Origin: Phorcus lineatus
Taxonomy: Eukaryota > Mollusca > Gastropoda > Trochida > Trochidae
Assembly (NCBI GenBank): GCA_921293015.1
Contig: OV121090.1
Coordinates: forward strand, 34,755,082 to 34,819,081
Direction: 5' to 3'
DNA length: 64,000 bases
The notes under the pieces were generated by a model. It saw only the letters and a list, made by a program, of their open reading frames with translations. It ran no database searches and was not told the DNA's origin. The position numbers were made by a program, and so were the translations under genes. Shown piece after piece: positions 1-12,780 of this stretch. How positions within the stretch are numbered: the first letter of the stretch is position 1; each line of letters begins with the position of its first letter.

Positions 1-3000
1 AAAAGACGGATTAAAGGCAAAGTTATAGAAAGACGGCAGGTTTTAGACCGACTACATTTAAGCATGTAAGCAACGTTTATCATAGCTATTTTGTCTCTGA
101 TACACTCAACCCAACAAACAACGATCAGCTATTGAGTCGAGTGGTTTCAAGGTTTTTACACGTGTCACCCTTTAGCTCTTAAAATTGGATACAGAAAATA
201 ACATGTCTTAAATATCTTTTTCAGAATCTCCACAAGCCAATTAATCTGTACATTGAATTACACTTTTCTCTATCTTATCATTTATAATAGGATTAAAAAA
301 TAGGACAGTCCAAATTACCCTTCGGATTTGGTGCCATAGGTTTGATAAAACCAGCCAAATTTATTATCCCAATTTATAACATTTTCTCCTCAGAAAGGTT
401 GTTACAGTCTTATCTCGTTCTATCCTGTTTAAACTCTAAGATTTTCTAAGGTCCCGGCATATGACTCTAGCGGTAAAAATTTGCAACACAATTTGTCTGC
501 CAAATTTCATCTAATAAAATGCCAAATTTCATCTAATAAAAACAGTACTTGTTTAGAAAGGTTTCCTGCTTCATGACCGAAGACGTGATTCAGTTGCCAT
601 ATTATGTAATTCGTCGAGAAGACGCATGTGTTCAGCTCAAGGTCCAATTAATTTGAGTTTTTACGTAAAAAAATAAAGTAAAAAAATGGAACATAGGGCA
701 AAAAGATGAAACTCTGGAATGCCGTGAACACATTGACATGTAAGTCTAAGAATTATGTAGCCAATGCGAGCTTCCACAGGCCACCAAGTAAGTGACATTA
801 GGACAGGAGTGTGTTTCGGTTTTAGTGTAGCAATGCGATGGTAAGATAAGAACGCTATGGCTTGCGATATTCTGAGATTACCAGGACGCAGAAGCAAAGG
901 CACTATGTAGTTCGCTTTTTGGAAATAATATTTGTTCAAAGTTTTCTCCAATACGCAATAAGTCTTGTTTTCAGAGGGTCAAACATCTATACTCGACAAG
1001 ATTGTCTGTTTATCATGTATCACATGTCAATCGAAAACTGCTTCCGGCCAATTCAATGTGAACATCTTTTGAACACGTAAGTTATTGAAATCGATCCGCA
1101 GTGACGAGCATTGTACCTGCGTTCAATGACTTCCTTTAGCGGGAGTGCCTTCAACCAAATGAGCATGAATTTAGCATAAACCATTGTGGAATTTTCTTCG
1201 TAACTTCTACGAACTCAAAACTTATGGTGGAATTTCTTCGGAATTTTATCAAAAATCAAAAGTTCAAGAATCGCAGTAAAAGTAATGATAGAAGTAAGTT
1301 TAGATTCAAAATGCTTTTTTTCACTATTGACAAACTTTCTACGTTTACGCGATCTGCCGTAAACAAAAACAAATCATCCTCGTCTATTTCTCTCAAATCA
1401 TTTCTTATTTGCTCTTGCAACATTGAATTCGCTTACTAAAAACTAGTTCAGACCTTGAGACTTTCAGACCCATTGTGTATATAATTTTCAAATTTAATCT
1501 TATAGAAATATAGCCATTGGATATGTAGCCCAGCAGGCTTTATGATATCTCTACATAGATAAAACCCAAAAAAATCAAAATAGCTTTTTCAGTCGGCAAA
1601 GGAGGTTTTCACACACAGAACATAAGTTTTCAAAGGTAACTTAATAGTTACAAATGTCTGACCCCTGCTGACCAATCTAAAATGAACATGTATGTGCAAC
1701 CAACCACATACATGTCGTTTTAAAAGTTATCATTCGCAAAGTCTCAGTCAATTCAGTATGGTTCGTGAAAAAAACAATCAGACGAGCCAATGAAAGCTTC
1801 GCATTTTTTACTGTTTAGACTTTTTTTACAATTATTGTTCCAAAAGTTAGGTTGACGGTATTTAATCTGATGCAATTCCTCATTGAGAAATGCTATACGG
1901 TTATAATCATATCTTCTTCACGTATGTCAGTACATGTTGACAGCAGTTCTATTCGATTGAACAGATATTGATTCGACATTGGTACCCAAACTTTCTATTA
2001 TATTAAAATTACAATTGTTTATTTCTTGTACGTGAAGGGGGAAGGGGGCGAACTTTTAAAGCCCAACCTTTATTCATAATGCCATGAATGGGAGGAATAA
2101 GTTCTCATATGAAGGCAATGTACATGGACTGCACACTGCTCTTTTCTAAGCACTCGCACATTCTTACTCTTGCGAAAGGACAAACATTGCTCTTTTTTTC
2201 TCCACTCCTTAGGATTAAGTGACCAAGCAGCCGATTAAACGCTTTCTGGTTATCTGCCATATTGCCATCACTTCCAAATCAGGTACACTATTAAAGTTCG
2301 GGGTAAACAGAGCCACACTTCCTATGGTGACTCAACATTTGAACTAACGATTTATCAAGTAACCCATCTGTCCGGCGATACGCGACTGATGTTGCTGAAC
2401 TTACAGTGATCACCGACGTACCGCACAGGACACAGGACCCCGTGCAACCAGAAATAACATTTTTCACTGACGTACATGTATGACACCTTGCACATGACAC
2501 CTTGCAGATACCAGGTTGTATGTGAGCCGTTCTCACTTTTTTGTTAAAAGAAAGCATCATGTAACACTTCGACAATGTTGATGTCTTATATCGTTTTTGG
2601 AGTGAAATTGTAACGAGATGTCACAATTGTATTATTGATTGAATTATCGGTAATCCATCTTAATTCAGGAAACTCGCTGATCGATAAATGTGCTAATGTT
2701 CCTGGGTTTTTTTTAAAAGGGACAAAATCTCGGATGAAAGATGGTTTTTGATTAAAACATGGGCAAACATAGAACAAAAATGTTTATTACTGGTACTGCA
2801 AGTTCTGTATAATGCTTGAGAATATCGAATTATATAGCTAGTGTGATGAAAATCGTTCTGAATCTGAAAATGAGGTTGAAAGAATAATAAAGCCCATAAC
2901 ACACAGGAAGAAATCGTTCAATGTTAAGAAGAACATTACTTGGCAACCTCAAGAGTCAATTTCGTAGCATATCCATCAATCAAATAAAATACGGTCAATA

Positions 3001-3220
3001 CCGCTCACGTGCCTTTATCTTTAAGAACAGGGACTGAAGCTAAGTGGATTTCAATCAAAATGATACTGTCAACTGATCCGGATGTTGCCTAACTGTGTGA
3101 GGTTCATAGGAGGTTTCACTTGATGTTGTTAATAGGGAGAAGATGACCAATACACCTTTATATCCCCCAATATTCCATTTCTCCTTGAATGACACCCAAG
3201 TTCTTTATAATTGACATGAC
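1..3220. other. No recognised gene, AT-rich DNA
   Basis: I see no coding region I can support. The longest open frames (for example 661-951 minus and 2291-2575 minus, each under 100 codons) show no family motif. The 2291-2575 frame is cysteine-rich, but part of it translates a short repeated CACCTTGCA-type stretch near 2488-2510. Apart from the small tandem duplication at 499-541 I see no repeat that recurs elsewhere in the window. Host introns or intergenic DNA are possible; small exons could be missed. Confidence 0.5.
499..541. repeat. 22-bp tandem duplication
   Basis: Two adjacent near-perfect copies of a 22-bp AT-rich unit beginning GCCAAATTTCATC. Similar 21-bp two-copy duplications occur at 12278-12319 and 38073-38114 with unrelated sequences. 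Confidence 0.85.
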
Positions 3221-3224
3221 ATTC

Positions 3225-3560
3225 AGCTCCGTTCGTCCGTCCATGCCGTTCTTGTTAGTTCTCATGAACCGCTCACATTTTGTACCAGTCTTCATATGGG
3301 GAATACGCACACATCGGGCAATTAGGGTGTCGTCGTTTTCAAAGTCACTACGAGTTTTTAACCATTCTTTAAAAAATTCGTTTGGACGATATCTCCAGTG
3401 ACGTCGGACCTAGAGTCTTTAGATTTGGTGCCAGACTTCCTTGGAGAAGCATCCAGACACACATTATTCTGGGTGACCTTGACTTTATTTTCAAGGTCAC
3501 TGCGAGACTTTGACTAGTTTTAAATGGTTGTTGGCACGATATCTCATGTCAAATAACAAG
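3225..3560. repeat. Putative dispersed repeat with internal partial duplication
   Basis: The segment opens with a TCCGTTCGTCCGTCC run. It contains two diverged versions of one module: TTTTCAAAGTCACTACGAG near 3338, followed about 60 bp later by GACGATATCTC, and TTTTCAAGGTCACTGCGAG near 3489, followed by CACGATATCTC. The layout looks like an old repetitive element. No second copy was found in the window, so its dispersed nature is inference. Confidence 0.35.
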
Positions 3561-4411
3561 TTAAAAAGTAAATGGCTTTTTGTTAAGTTTTAGTTTCTAA
3601 TCAAAACTGTTTAAGTGTTTTTTCAGCTAAATTAATTGACATATTAAGGTTTAAAATATTACCTACACTTATGATAGCTGATTCAAAGCCTATTTTTGTG
3701 CTTTACATGTTTTATTCACTAGGGATCTGTGATTCCAAACGCCGGATGTCCATTCCGGTATTCTTTTAAATCGAAGGGCGGTGCATGTTGAAGGTTGATC
3801 AATCTCTAACCAAAACAGTAAAACAGTTATCATCTCCGTGATAAAAACACAGAGTTATATCTATTTTTAAAATGAATTTTCTTTATTTCGATCCATACAC
3901 ATAAAATAGAGGCATTGGATCTGTTCACAAAAGTTAAGCTTTTTATACCTTACCTCCTAGAACAGAGCATGAACATAGGTTTTAGGGCATGGTCCCTTGG
4001 TCGTCATTTTGGGATCACAAAAAATCCGAATCTACAATTTCCAATCCTTAATAACCAATCTGTCAGTCACGATTTCAGCTTTAAAGGCCTTTTATCTTTG
4101 GAAGGAGTTGGAATTATATTTTAGACTTAGGTCCTCATTAACTGTTCCTTATATAAGGTGTACATAAGACTTGAGCCTTCTGTTCACGATGAGTAGGTCC
4201 ATTTTAGAAGTATATTTTATTTATTTCACAAGCGGTGGGGCATAGTTGACTATTTCAAGGTCAATTGCATGTAAGGTTTAGGGAGTACATGTGAAGGAAA
4301 TCAAGCTTATGGTAAAAAAGGGCAATAAGTGTATCCCGAATTTCCAAAAATAGGCAAAATCGTATTCAGACTTTAAAATTATTTTCTTCGATAGAATCAG
4401 GGCAAATCTTA
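3561..4411. other. No recognised feature
   Basis: AT-rich sequence without a supported gene. A 69-codon plus-strand frame at 3915-4124 has no recognisable motif. Confidence 0.5.
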
Positions 4412-4530
4412 TGCTACTGAAGTGAATTCACTTTAACGAAATAAACTAATTATGCTGCTACGAAGCTTATTATTAGGAATAAACGATGAAAATGCTTTAA
4501 TATCGTTAAAGTGAATTTCAAGCAGTAGCA
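4412..4530. repeat. Foldback hairpin, 28-nt arms
   Basis: The left arm (4412-4439) starts TGCTACTG and ends CACTTTAACGA. The right arm (4503-4530) is close to its reverse complement, with a few differences near the middle. The arms are separated by 63 nt of AT-rich sequence. Confidence 0.7.
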
Positions 4531-6126
4531 CCTGTGATAAAAGCCATACCCCAGTAAAATGCTACATTTGACAGTGAAATATAGGGAAAGAGCGAATGTA
4601 CTTCTATATACTTCGTTTAAAGAATTTAATTGAAATCTGTGATAACTTCAAGTATCGTTAAGGGTACTACAAAAAAAATCAATTAAAGAGTAAAGGGTTT
4701 ATAGTCTGGTTTCGCAATTCAGCAAATCAAATTCATAATGATATGAATGTGACTGTCGTAATACTTTGTGGCTTGTCATATTATTCAAGATATTATAAGA
4801 TAGCAACTACGTAAGGGCAATTTTATCCCCTTTGACAAAAGGATACGCGGTGCTACACTGTTACGATTTTTCAAAAGTATTTTGTACTCGTTTTATGAAC
4901 TATTCTAACATGACGCCTTGAAAAAGTAAATTTTTCTACTTCATCGAAATCATGCTATAAACCGTACAATCATGGGGAGGAAATCGAGACAAAAAAACAT
5001 TGTATTGATGTAAAAGACATAGCGTTGAAGTTAAAAGGAAGGATTTAAAACGTTTGTTGACCTTCTATTGATTCACAGGTTTACCATACGTAGCTGTGTA
5101 GCAAACTTTAGGGAACAGGATCAGTTGAAAACATCAAACGACATGCGTGATCGTCATGGTGGTACCTCGCTCTTCAGACTTGTGACGCAAAATAGAAGAG
5201 AAACCTTAGGAAGTTGTTACTATTGATTGCAATTCGGGCAAGGACAACTAAAAGGGAATTGGATGCTTAACACTTTTACAGACGCATAATGAGAAAGACA
5301 GTTGTAACATACTGCATTATTATACCTCTTAAATTTGTAAGAATATCATTGGTCAGTTGACATCACGTGATTGAAAAATATATCTGTACACTGACCCCGG
5401 CTATCAACGAGGAGGTCAGTTTTGTGACACTGACCTGACGTCACGTGATTTGTCACATGATTGCATCTGTCACTTGACGCTTTGTTTTGACGTCTGCTTA
5501 CGGGAGATATCTCTCTGGCGTTTTCATTATGGATTATCTTAGAAGTAGTCGAAGGACAGTATTTGTATTTAGTTAGACGGGTGGGGGAAATATTAGCTTA
5601 GGAAACATGTAGGATATATTTATTAGAAGCTGTTTAGAGAATAGGAGTGAGTTTAAAGGAAGGTTAAGATGACATGGGGAGAGTTTAGGGCAAGTAGTAG
5701 AACAGACGCTTATTTATTACACAGGTAGTGGGAAGGGGGAGAAATTAGAGCTAGGAAACAATAGGTTAGGGAAAGGTTTCTGTGAGCGAGTGTTTTACTT
5801 TTGTTGAGTTTATTTATTTCCGTCTTCACCTTGATTTCTTACAGTATTAATTCATTATTATTTACATCACTGATTTGGGTTATATTTTGGTTGAAAGGAT
5901 TGATAAATGCCATTGAACTGAAGAGATTGTACGCTGTATTAACGTTTTCAATCAGTAAACAAATACACAACGCGAAGTCCTCATATAGAAAACACATACG
6001 TTTAACATCTTGGTACAATATACATTACTCACCGTCACTGGGCTGCCTATGAGAGGGCACGCCTATTACAATATAAAACACATGCATGACAAATCTAAGG
6101 AAAAAAGAATTTCGGTATAATAAAAC
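4531..6126. other. No recognised gene
   Basis: AT-rich DNA. Near 5360-5480 there are repeated CACGTGA and one TGACGTCA motifs arranged roughly symmetrically, which could be chance. The 83-codon plus frame at 5801-6052 is hydrophobic at its start but shows no known family. Confidence 0.45.
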
Positions 6127-6297
6127 ACCCAATTACTCATGTTGAGGTCATTATGTGAAATACAAGGACTGTTGAACCTGACTCGCTCGGTGGTCTGACA
6201 TGAACTCGGCCTGCGGCCTTGGTCAGGTCAAACCGCCTCGGGAGTCAGGTCTCTAGTCCTTGTATTTCACATAATGACCTCACCATGAGTAACTAAG
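6127..6297. repeat. Foldback palindrome with GC-rich tip
   Basis: A left arm of roughly 57 nt (about 6129-6185) and a right arm (about 6241-6296) are nearly perfect reverse complements. The core GAGGTCATTATGTGAAATAC is matched by GTATTTCACATAATGACCTC. The intervening ~55 nt is much more GC-rich than the surroundings and contains a smaller nested inverted repeat. Resembles a palindromic MITE or foldback element; no coding capacity. Confidence 0.8.
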
Positions 6298-6353
6298 TGC
6301 ATAGTATAATATTTATACGACGTTATTAAACTTGTGTAATACCGCTGCACGTA

Positions 6354-6385
6354 TGACGTCATAATATTGTGTGGTTGTGACGTCA
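6354..6385. promoter_or_regulatory. Pair of CRE-like sites
   Basis: Two perfect TGACGTCA octamers at 6354-6361 and 6378-6385, each followed by TAAT, 24 bp apart. Downstream is a short GC-rich patch (GCGCCGCCGTC) with GCGGCCATG. TGACGTCA is the CREB/ATF consensus. That this is a promoter is inference; no downstream gene is recognised. Confidence 0.3.
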
Positions 6386-6784
6386 TAATGTTAGCGCCGC
6401 CGTCACACTAGCGGCCATGTCGCGCAAATGTTTCGTTAAGTACACTTTCGCAGGCATGCTTGATTACTAAGGTCAAGAAATAAACATAATACTAAACTTC
6501 CTTCAATTTAATACTATTTTTTATTTAACTCTTTAATAATTTGGTATCAAACTCGCTTTCGCTCGTTTAACTATTAATCATTAACTCGTTTAATAAAAAT
6601 AGTATGAAATGGTAGGTCGTTTAATATCCTCTATGTATGGTGATCAAGTGGTTTTGAGAATGAAAAGATAATCTGTTGACAAGTTTTGGAAGGATGTAAT
6701 CTTTATTGACAAGAACCAAGTTTTTATTGGAGACAATTATCATTTAAACATTTGAAAGAAAGTGTAGGAAATCGATACGAGTGC

Positions 6785-6935
6785 GTGTATCCATCCTGAA
6801 GGCTGTTAAAGCCAGGCCTTTGCCAGGTAATGACTGCGTATTAATGGGAGGAGTAAGCCGGGGTTTTTTTTATCCCGAGGGTTGTTAAACCCAGTTAATC
6901 ACTACGTATTGCTGGAGGAGTAAGCCCGTTTTCAG
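6785..6935. repeat. Diverged ~70-bp tandem duplication
   Basis: Two adjacent related blocks each read as a GGCTGTTAAAGCC / GGTTGTTAAACCC hairpin followed by CTGCGTATT or CTACGTATT and GGAGGAGTAAGCC. The copies differ at many positions, so the duplication is old. Confidence 0.6.
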
Positions 6936-7831
6936 GGCTATCGATGGATGACAAACAGTGCCATTAAAACATCAGAATTACTTGCGCAGTTTACCTACAT
7001 GTACCTAAACTCATTTAGAATCATTACATTACTCATTACACACGAAGGAAGGAAAGAAGATTAATTTGCGAAACATTGAGCAAAACTTTATTCATCGGCT
7101 CCATTAATCAATGTAGGTTATCGAAAGTTCTCACAATGAAAGTTTTTCAAAAATAATTGACATCTTACAAAATTTAATCAACATGTAATTAATGTTCGTC
7201 ATTTTGAAGCCTTTGAATAAGTTACATAGCGCCGTATCTTCAGCAAACTTAATAATCATTTCCATCATCAATTGTTTTACACTAATATGTCTCTACATTT
7301 CACAGCACATTGTTATGTGTAAGAATTTAAAATAGAGAATGTCCCTAAGTCAAAACTCACAGTCATAACAAAATATGTATATATGACCATGGCAAATAAA
7401 TATAGTAGACACGGAGTGAAAAGTAACATTATCAAGCTATGTTGACTTGGCTATGTTGGTTGGGACTCTGTTAACACTTTCCCCGATGCGTTTCATAGCT
7501 GATGTTAAATTGTGATTGACGACAATTCTACATGGAAAATGTAGTCTAGCTTTTAATTTAAATGGAATTTCTACAAAATGAACAGGAATTCTAAATATCT
7601 TGAACTCTGTGATCGGCTTTGAAATATGACCGTTCAATCATAATAAATAAGCTATGTTGTATATTCATATTTAGAACATAGAACGGTGAAAACAATTCCT
7701 CAACTCGATGTAAATTTGAAAACGATTGATAGGTTGTTTGTTTGTTTGCAGCACGGAAGTAAATTGCATTGTTCAGTGAGAAATATCCATTGATGCGAAT
7801 GACGTAAACATGTTCCCTGTTTCAATAGAAC
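6936..7831. other. No recognised feature
   Basis: AT-rich sequence. A 66-codon minus frame at 7437-7637 has no recognisable motif. Confidence 0.45.
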
Positions 7832-7972
7832 AGTGAGTGAGTGAGTGAGTGAGTTGGGGTTTAACGTGCTTTGAACAATATTTCAGTTATTAAACACGTG
7901 GATGACAAGCATCCAAAAGAGAGTGGACAGATCAGGGAGAAAGGGATCGACAGGATAAGGAAAAAGACGGAA
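7832..7972 (-). repeat. SINE family A, 5'-truncated copy
   Basis: The plus strand reads (GTGA)n-GTTGGGGTTTAACGTGC, then AACAATATTTCAGTTATTAA and ATGACAAGCATCCAAAAGAG. This is the reverse complement of the family-A 3' end seen at nine other places in the window. The body is lost beyond about 7972, as expected from 5' truncation during retroposition. Orientation is taken from the CTCAC tail. Confidence 0.8.
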
Positions 7973-8767
7973 CAAGCCCTCGCTTTGCTTGAACGAAATC
8001 CCAGTTATGCACAACACTGGTACAAAATCTAATTCTGAATAGACTGATTTGAACAATGTGGTTTGAAAAAAATTCTTGACAAAATAAACCGATTTTGAAA
8101 ATTTAGTTCAAAGTTATGACTTGTGTATTTTTCATTTCATTCACCTAAATGTGGAAATAGAAGTTACTTTTGAAAAATATTAGATTAAAGAAGAAATAAT
8201 GACAATATTTAGAAAGGAAAATATACCATTCAAGGATATATTCTTGATTAGAAATTCTTTATGATAAAGTAGTGAACAACTTTCCATGAGAGATGACTAT
8301 GTGACGTAATTGTTAGCATTTTTCAGTTTTTGTGCTCACAGCAAAAGAAAGTAAGGCGGAGACAAATCTGGTTTCTTAGCCGACCTTTATGTCGGTTAGT
8401 TAACCTTCTAGAAGTTTCAAGGAATAAGTTAAAGTAATAAATATCAAATTGCTTGTGTTCTGCAAAACGATGGAATATTCTCCAAGTCAACCTCTTTACA
8501 TAGCCATAACAACAAATGAAACCAAGTTTTTAAATATAAATATATGAATGATTATTCACAAAATAAACAACGATAAAAGTTCCTGTGGTTTTTTAAATAT
8601 AATCATTACAATCTCGGACTAAAATATTCGCGTTGTCATAAATAACATGATGGGTTTTCTTAAAGTTATTATTTTACTGCGATATTTCATTAAAAACCCG
8701 GATTTCCCAAATAGCGTTAAACCTTTGTTCTGGTTAACGTCAACATTTAAAATCTGTTTATTTACTT
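7973..8767. other. No recognised feature
   Basis: AT-rich DNA with no supported gene or repeat. Confidence 0.45.
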
Positions 8768-8939
8768 AAGAAATGAATTTCATCATATGGTTGTCCACAC
8801 GGTTATAACCTGTTTGAAACTTGTAAGATAAACTTGTATAACCGGCAAGCTTGCGACGCCGGTTATACAAAAGTTTATCTTACAAGTTTCGAACAGGTTA
8901 TAACCGTGTGGACAACCATATGATGAAATTCATTTCTTA
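8768..8939. repeat. Long palindrome, ~80-nt arms
   Basis: The left arm 8768-8846 and right arm 8858-8939 are reverse complements apart from a 2-nt indel and a few substitutions; the loop is 11 nt (AAGCTTGCGAC). Both arms carry GGTTATAACC and TATAACCGGC motifs. It could extrude as a cruciform or be transcribed into a long hairpin. Likely a foldback transposable element. Confidence 0.85.
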
Positions 8940-10050
8940 TAAATTCAAACGTTGTATTTAAAGCGAAAATGCATTCGAAATGCAATTCTATAGCTGCTTG
9001 TCGCACTGACCTACGTACCGGTTACACCAAGACGGATCTCTACCCGTATTCAGACGCATAAACAAAATAGTTCCAAAGACTCGGTAAAACTGACACTTTT
9101 TTATTCTACAAATAATACATTTTGTGTATCAAAAAACTAACAATGACTATATTTTTGGAAAAAAGTGGAAAATGTAAAGTTTAATTTAAATAGATCAAAG
9201 TTAACAAATAACACTCGCGTATTTATACTGTCCAGAATCTAGGTGACAGTACAGCGTGTTTTGGCTATCAGCTGTCACTTTAGGGTGTCGGTTTGGGATT
9301 GGGAAGAAAATAGTTCCGGCACGATATCGTATAACCTGCATTTACTGAAGGTTATTTTGTATAACCCTCAACTTTGGGTTCATTGAAATGTATACCGATC
9401 ACATGACCATGTCTGATCCAATCAGAATGCAGCATATCGTTTACATCACAAAGTCTGAATTTATAACCCGTTGAGAAGAGTATTGAAACTTACCTGACAA
9501 TCATCGATTGAAGAGAGACCAGCAGCAGTTTTAGTTTGTAAGCCGACAAATAGATCAAAGCTTTATCTTGTAACTTTTAACATAAACGTCAAATCTGTAA
9601 CATTGTACCCCTTAACGTGTTACTAGAACTACAGTAATCGAGGAGATATTTCTGCTTAAGGATTATGTGAACGATGTAAGGGCCAAGCGGAGCGTTCATA
9701 GCAGACATTGATATCAATCTAATTTGATCAAACCGAAATCCCTGGTGGTTCACAACTACATTTGTATTTGACTCAATACTTTAACGTCGTGTAGTGGTCT
9801 AAGAGCTATTATACCCGGAGCTTACCTGCTCCTTGTAAGGGCACCATTGTGACGTCAATCAGCACCCGATGTTATGACGCAACATGTATTAACATAACAT
9901 TGTGGATTTATTAAACGAAAGTTTCTTCAACGGGAGGGTAATACATAGATAATTCTAAATGAACTTTCATTAAGAAATATCTTACATACACTGTAAATTC
10001 AACTTATAAATTTACCTGAAACAGTTATCAAACGTTTAACACATCTACAG
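8940..10050. other. No recognised gene
   Basis: No supported gene. The stretch 9310-9380 contains several further TATAACC/GGTTAT motifs reminiscent of the 8.8 kb palindrome. Confidence 0.4.
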
Positions 10051-12780
10051 TATATATGTATCATCCCAACTTGGAATTCCAAGTTGGGACGTCCCATCTT
10101 GAGATGGGACGGCAGATACTTTAACATGTTCATAATATCCTTATTCTAATGTTGAATTTAGTAATAACATGTTAACATATATTATTAGATAAGCGCTTTA
10201 AGGACATCGAAAGATATTTCGATTTTATGTTGATTTTCATGACTTTCATGACTTTATATATCTATCATTGCATACGAGTCTTTCATCATAGCCCAATACG
10301 ATTTCAAAAGTAATTCTTATACAAAATCTTATGAAATATTTCATTATATTCTTAAATATATTTAATTATGACAGCATGTTAAGCAAATAAAAAAAAAGAA
10401 ATTATATTCAATTAAACACTGAAAGCCTACTCTTAGTGAATACCAAGAATGCTAATCTAATGCCTTGTAATCAGTTCAATTTCTTACACATAAACCGTTC
10501 CGTTAAGCAAGATTCCAATGTACTTATTGTGTTTGATAGTCGAATCTAAAAGTGTATGTTTTTTTAAGCATAATTCACAAACACTAACCTATAAGAGGCG
10601 TTCCGTCTATGCTTATAAGATGTCCAGTAAATAATTCCAGTTATGCCTCCTGATATTTCCGATCGAACCTGATCTGATCAGTGTCCTGGTGCAAATGGCA
10701 AACATACCTCAGAGATGAGTGTGGGGTTGGTGGAGGGGGGGATGTCCGAAAAAAGGGATTTTGGTAAACATCCGGTTCGGTTATGACACCAATACCTGTG
10801 TGTCACCTTCCAATTAGTGACAAGAATGGGTACCAATTGTACATGAGCATGCTTGTAACACTACAAAGGTACACGCCGAGCGTTTGTTGTTTTTGTCAAT
10901 GATCATCATTCATATTTATCAAGGCATTTGCCCCTATCGGCAATATCTCTGATAGGTGGAAGCAGACCAAAAACAACAACAAATGTTCATGTTTATTGTT
11001 ATTGTATCCGATGGAAGTTGTTTTACTACTAATACGTTAATCAACTGATCCGTACATAAGTCAAATGAGATGAGTAGGTGAGAGGGAAGAATTACATTTC
11101 AGTGTAATATTGTTATTATATTGTGTACTTAACTAATCGTTTTGTTATCTTTAAATATGCTTCTTAACATGTCCCCCGAAAAAAGGCATTAGGTTTGTAA
11201 ATACACATCAATGAAGTTTTATTGATATACTAAGACTTATCGAGTTATTTTGTGCTGACATACATGTACTAATGTAATATCCTCAGAGGACTAAATGATT
11301 CATATTGTTATTGCTTATACAAATTTGATATAGAAGCTGTCATTTATATACAGATTTGATATTGAAACTGTCATTGCTTATTGCAAAATATTCGATATTT
11401 CATTGTATGAAAATCTGAAATATGTGTAATCGTATAATGGTTAGTAAGTTTATTTTTATGATTTAAATGGGATTTTATTTCAACAAAACACGTGTTACAC
11501 AAAATTCAGAATATATATACAAAAAGAAAAAAGGATTAACAGGCAGCAAATGCTTATATAAATTCTTTTCCTGAAACAAACATAAAACGATTTAGATATC
11601 AAGTACATTGGTGGAAATATACATTTGCAATTATTCTTACTAAACTCAAATTTATATTAAGCTTTGTCTACCTTACATTTTTTTTACAAAGTTTAGGAAA
11701 GAGCTTTAATAATCGATTGGTACCGTTTATGAAATGATAAGTATATATTATTAGGAATTCGTTAACACTCTGTGACAAAGATTTGTCGCCGTTAAGATAG
11801 ATTTTAGTATATTGATATGAGTTACGAGGGAATATTCAAACCCTAAGGTTGGCACTATTTGAAAATATCTAAAATGTTGGGGAACCAGACTTCTTAATTT
11901 CTTTTACATTTGATACAATTAACCAAGTCGCCAAGTAGATAAATAAGATAGTACTTTGTTAAAACAACATGGGGTTTTGGTGTCTCCATATGTTGTTTTA
12001 GCCTAACAGTTCCTACGGTGGGCAAATTGGTGTCCAATCATCCGTTCTCTGTCACGCCAAGTTGACACATAAACATATTCCGTCCATTCAGTGCTGCATT
12101 GTAACGATGAAGAGTACCTTAATTTCTGTTTATAGGAGGTTTTTGCATGGATTATTCATTTCTCTGTATCAGGTACGTTTTTTAATTATATATTTTTGAA
12201 AAAGCAATTTATCACTAGTAATGTAAAACTTGGATCTACATTAGAATAACTTAATATCTTAAGTACCTTAATAGTTTATACCACATTGTTAATAGTTTAT
12301 ACCACATTTTTGTAAAGAAACTAATATACAAAGATGTCTCTGTGATGTCAGCTGTTCGATTTACGCATGTATTGGTCGTTTGAAAAATGCTGAAAACTAT
12401 TATCTAAATATAAATCTATACATTGATCTGATTTTGTTATGTCGCTTAACAAATGAGATTCAATTAGTAATCAAATGTGACTTTAAATAAATGTTTGAGT
12501 AGTGTTAAATCGTTCGTACTAGATAACATATGAAACCGAGTGAAAAAGTGAAGTAAATGAACATCAAATCAAATTTTCTTCGTAGGTGTGAAAAGAATAT
12601 AACAAAACTATGTAAAAACATGTTTTACCGACACAAATCATTATAAAATATGAATATTATTAACATGTTTTAATATCCCCCGTCCCATCTCAAGATGGGA
12701 CGTCCCAACTTGGGATTCCAAGTTGGGACGCGTCCCATCTTAAGATGGGGCCGATCCGCAGTTGGGATGATACATATATA
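10051..12780. mobile_element. 2.7 kb non-coding TIR element with palindromic ends
   Basis: Both ends carry the same sequence in inverted orientation. TATATATGTATCATCCCAAC at 10051 is matched by its reverse complement at 12780, apart from an insert of about 30 nt carrying a third palindrome at the right end. Inside each end come a CCCAACTTGG..CCAAGTTGGG palindrome, then a GTCCCATCTTGAGATGGGAC palindrome, then a shared AACATGTT..ATAATAT stretch, giving TIRs of about 110-130 bp. The interior is AT-rich with no open frame of note, so this would be a non-autonomous element. The superfamily is not recognised; a TA-type target duplication is possible but unproven. Confidence 0.6.
12278..12319. repeat. 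21-bp tandem duplication
   Basis: Two adjacent near-identical copies of TTAATAGTTTATACCACATT plus one base, lying inside the TIR element. Confidence 0.85.

Noticed and set aside
2291..2575. Cys-rich 94-codon minus frame as a small secreted protein
   Set aside because: No signal peptide pattern, no recognised cysteine framework, and part of it translates a short local repeat.
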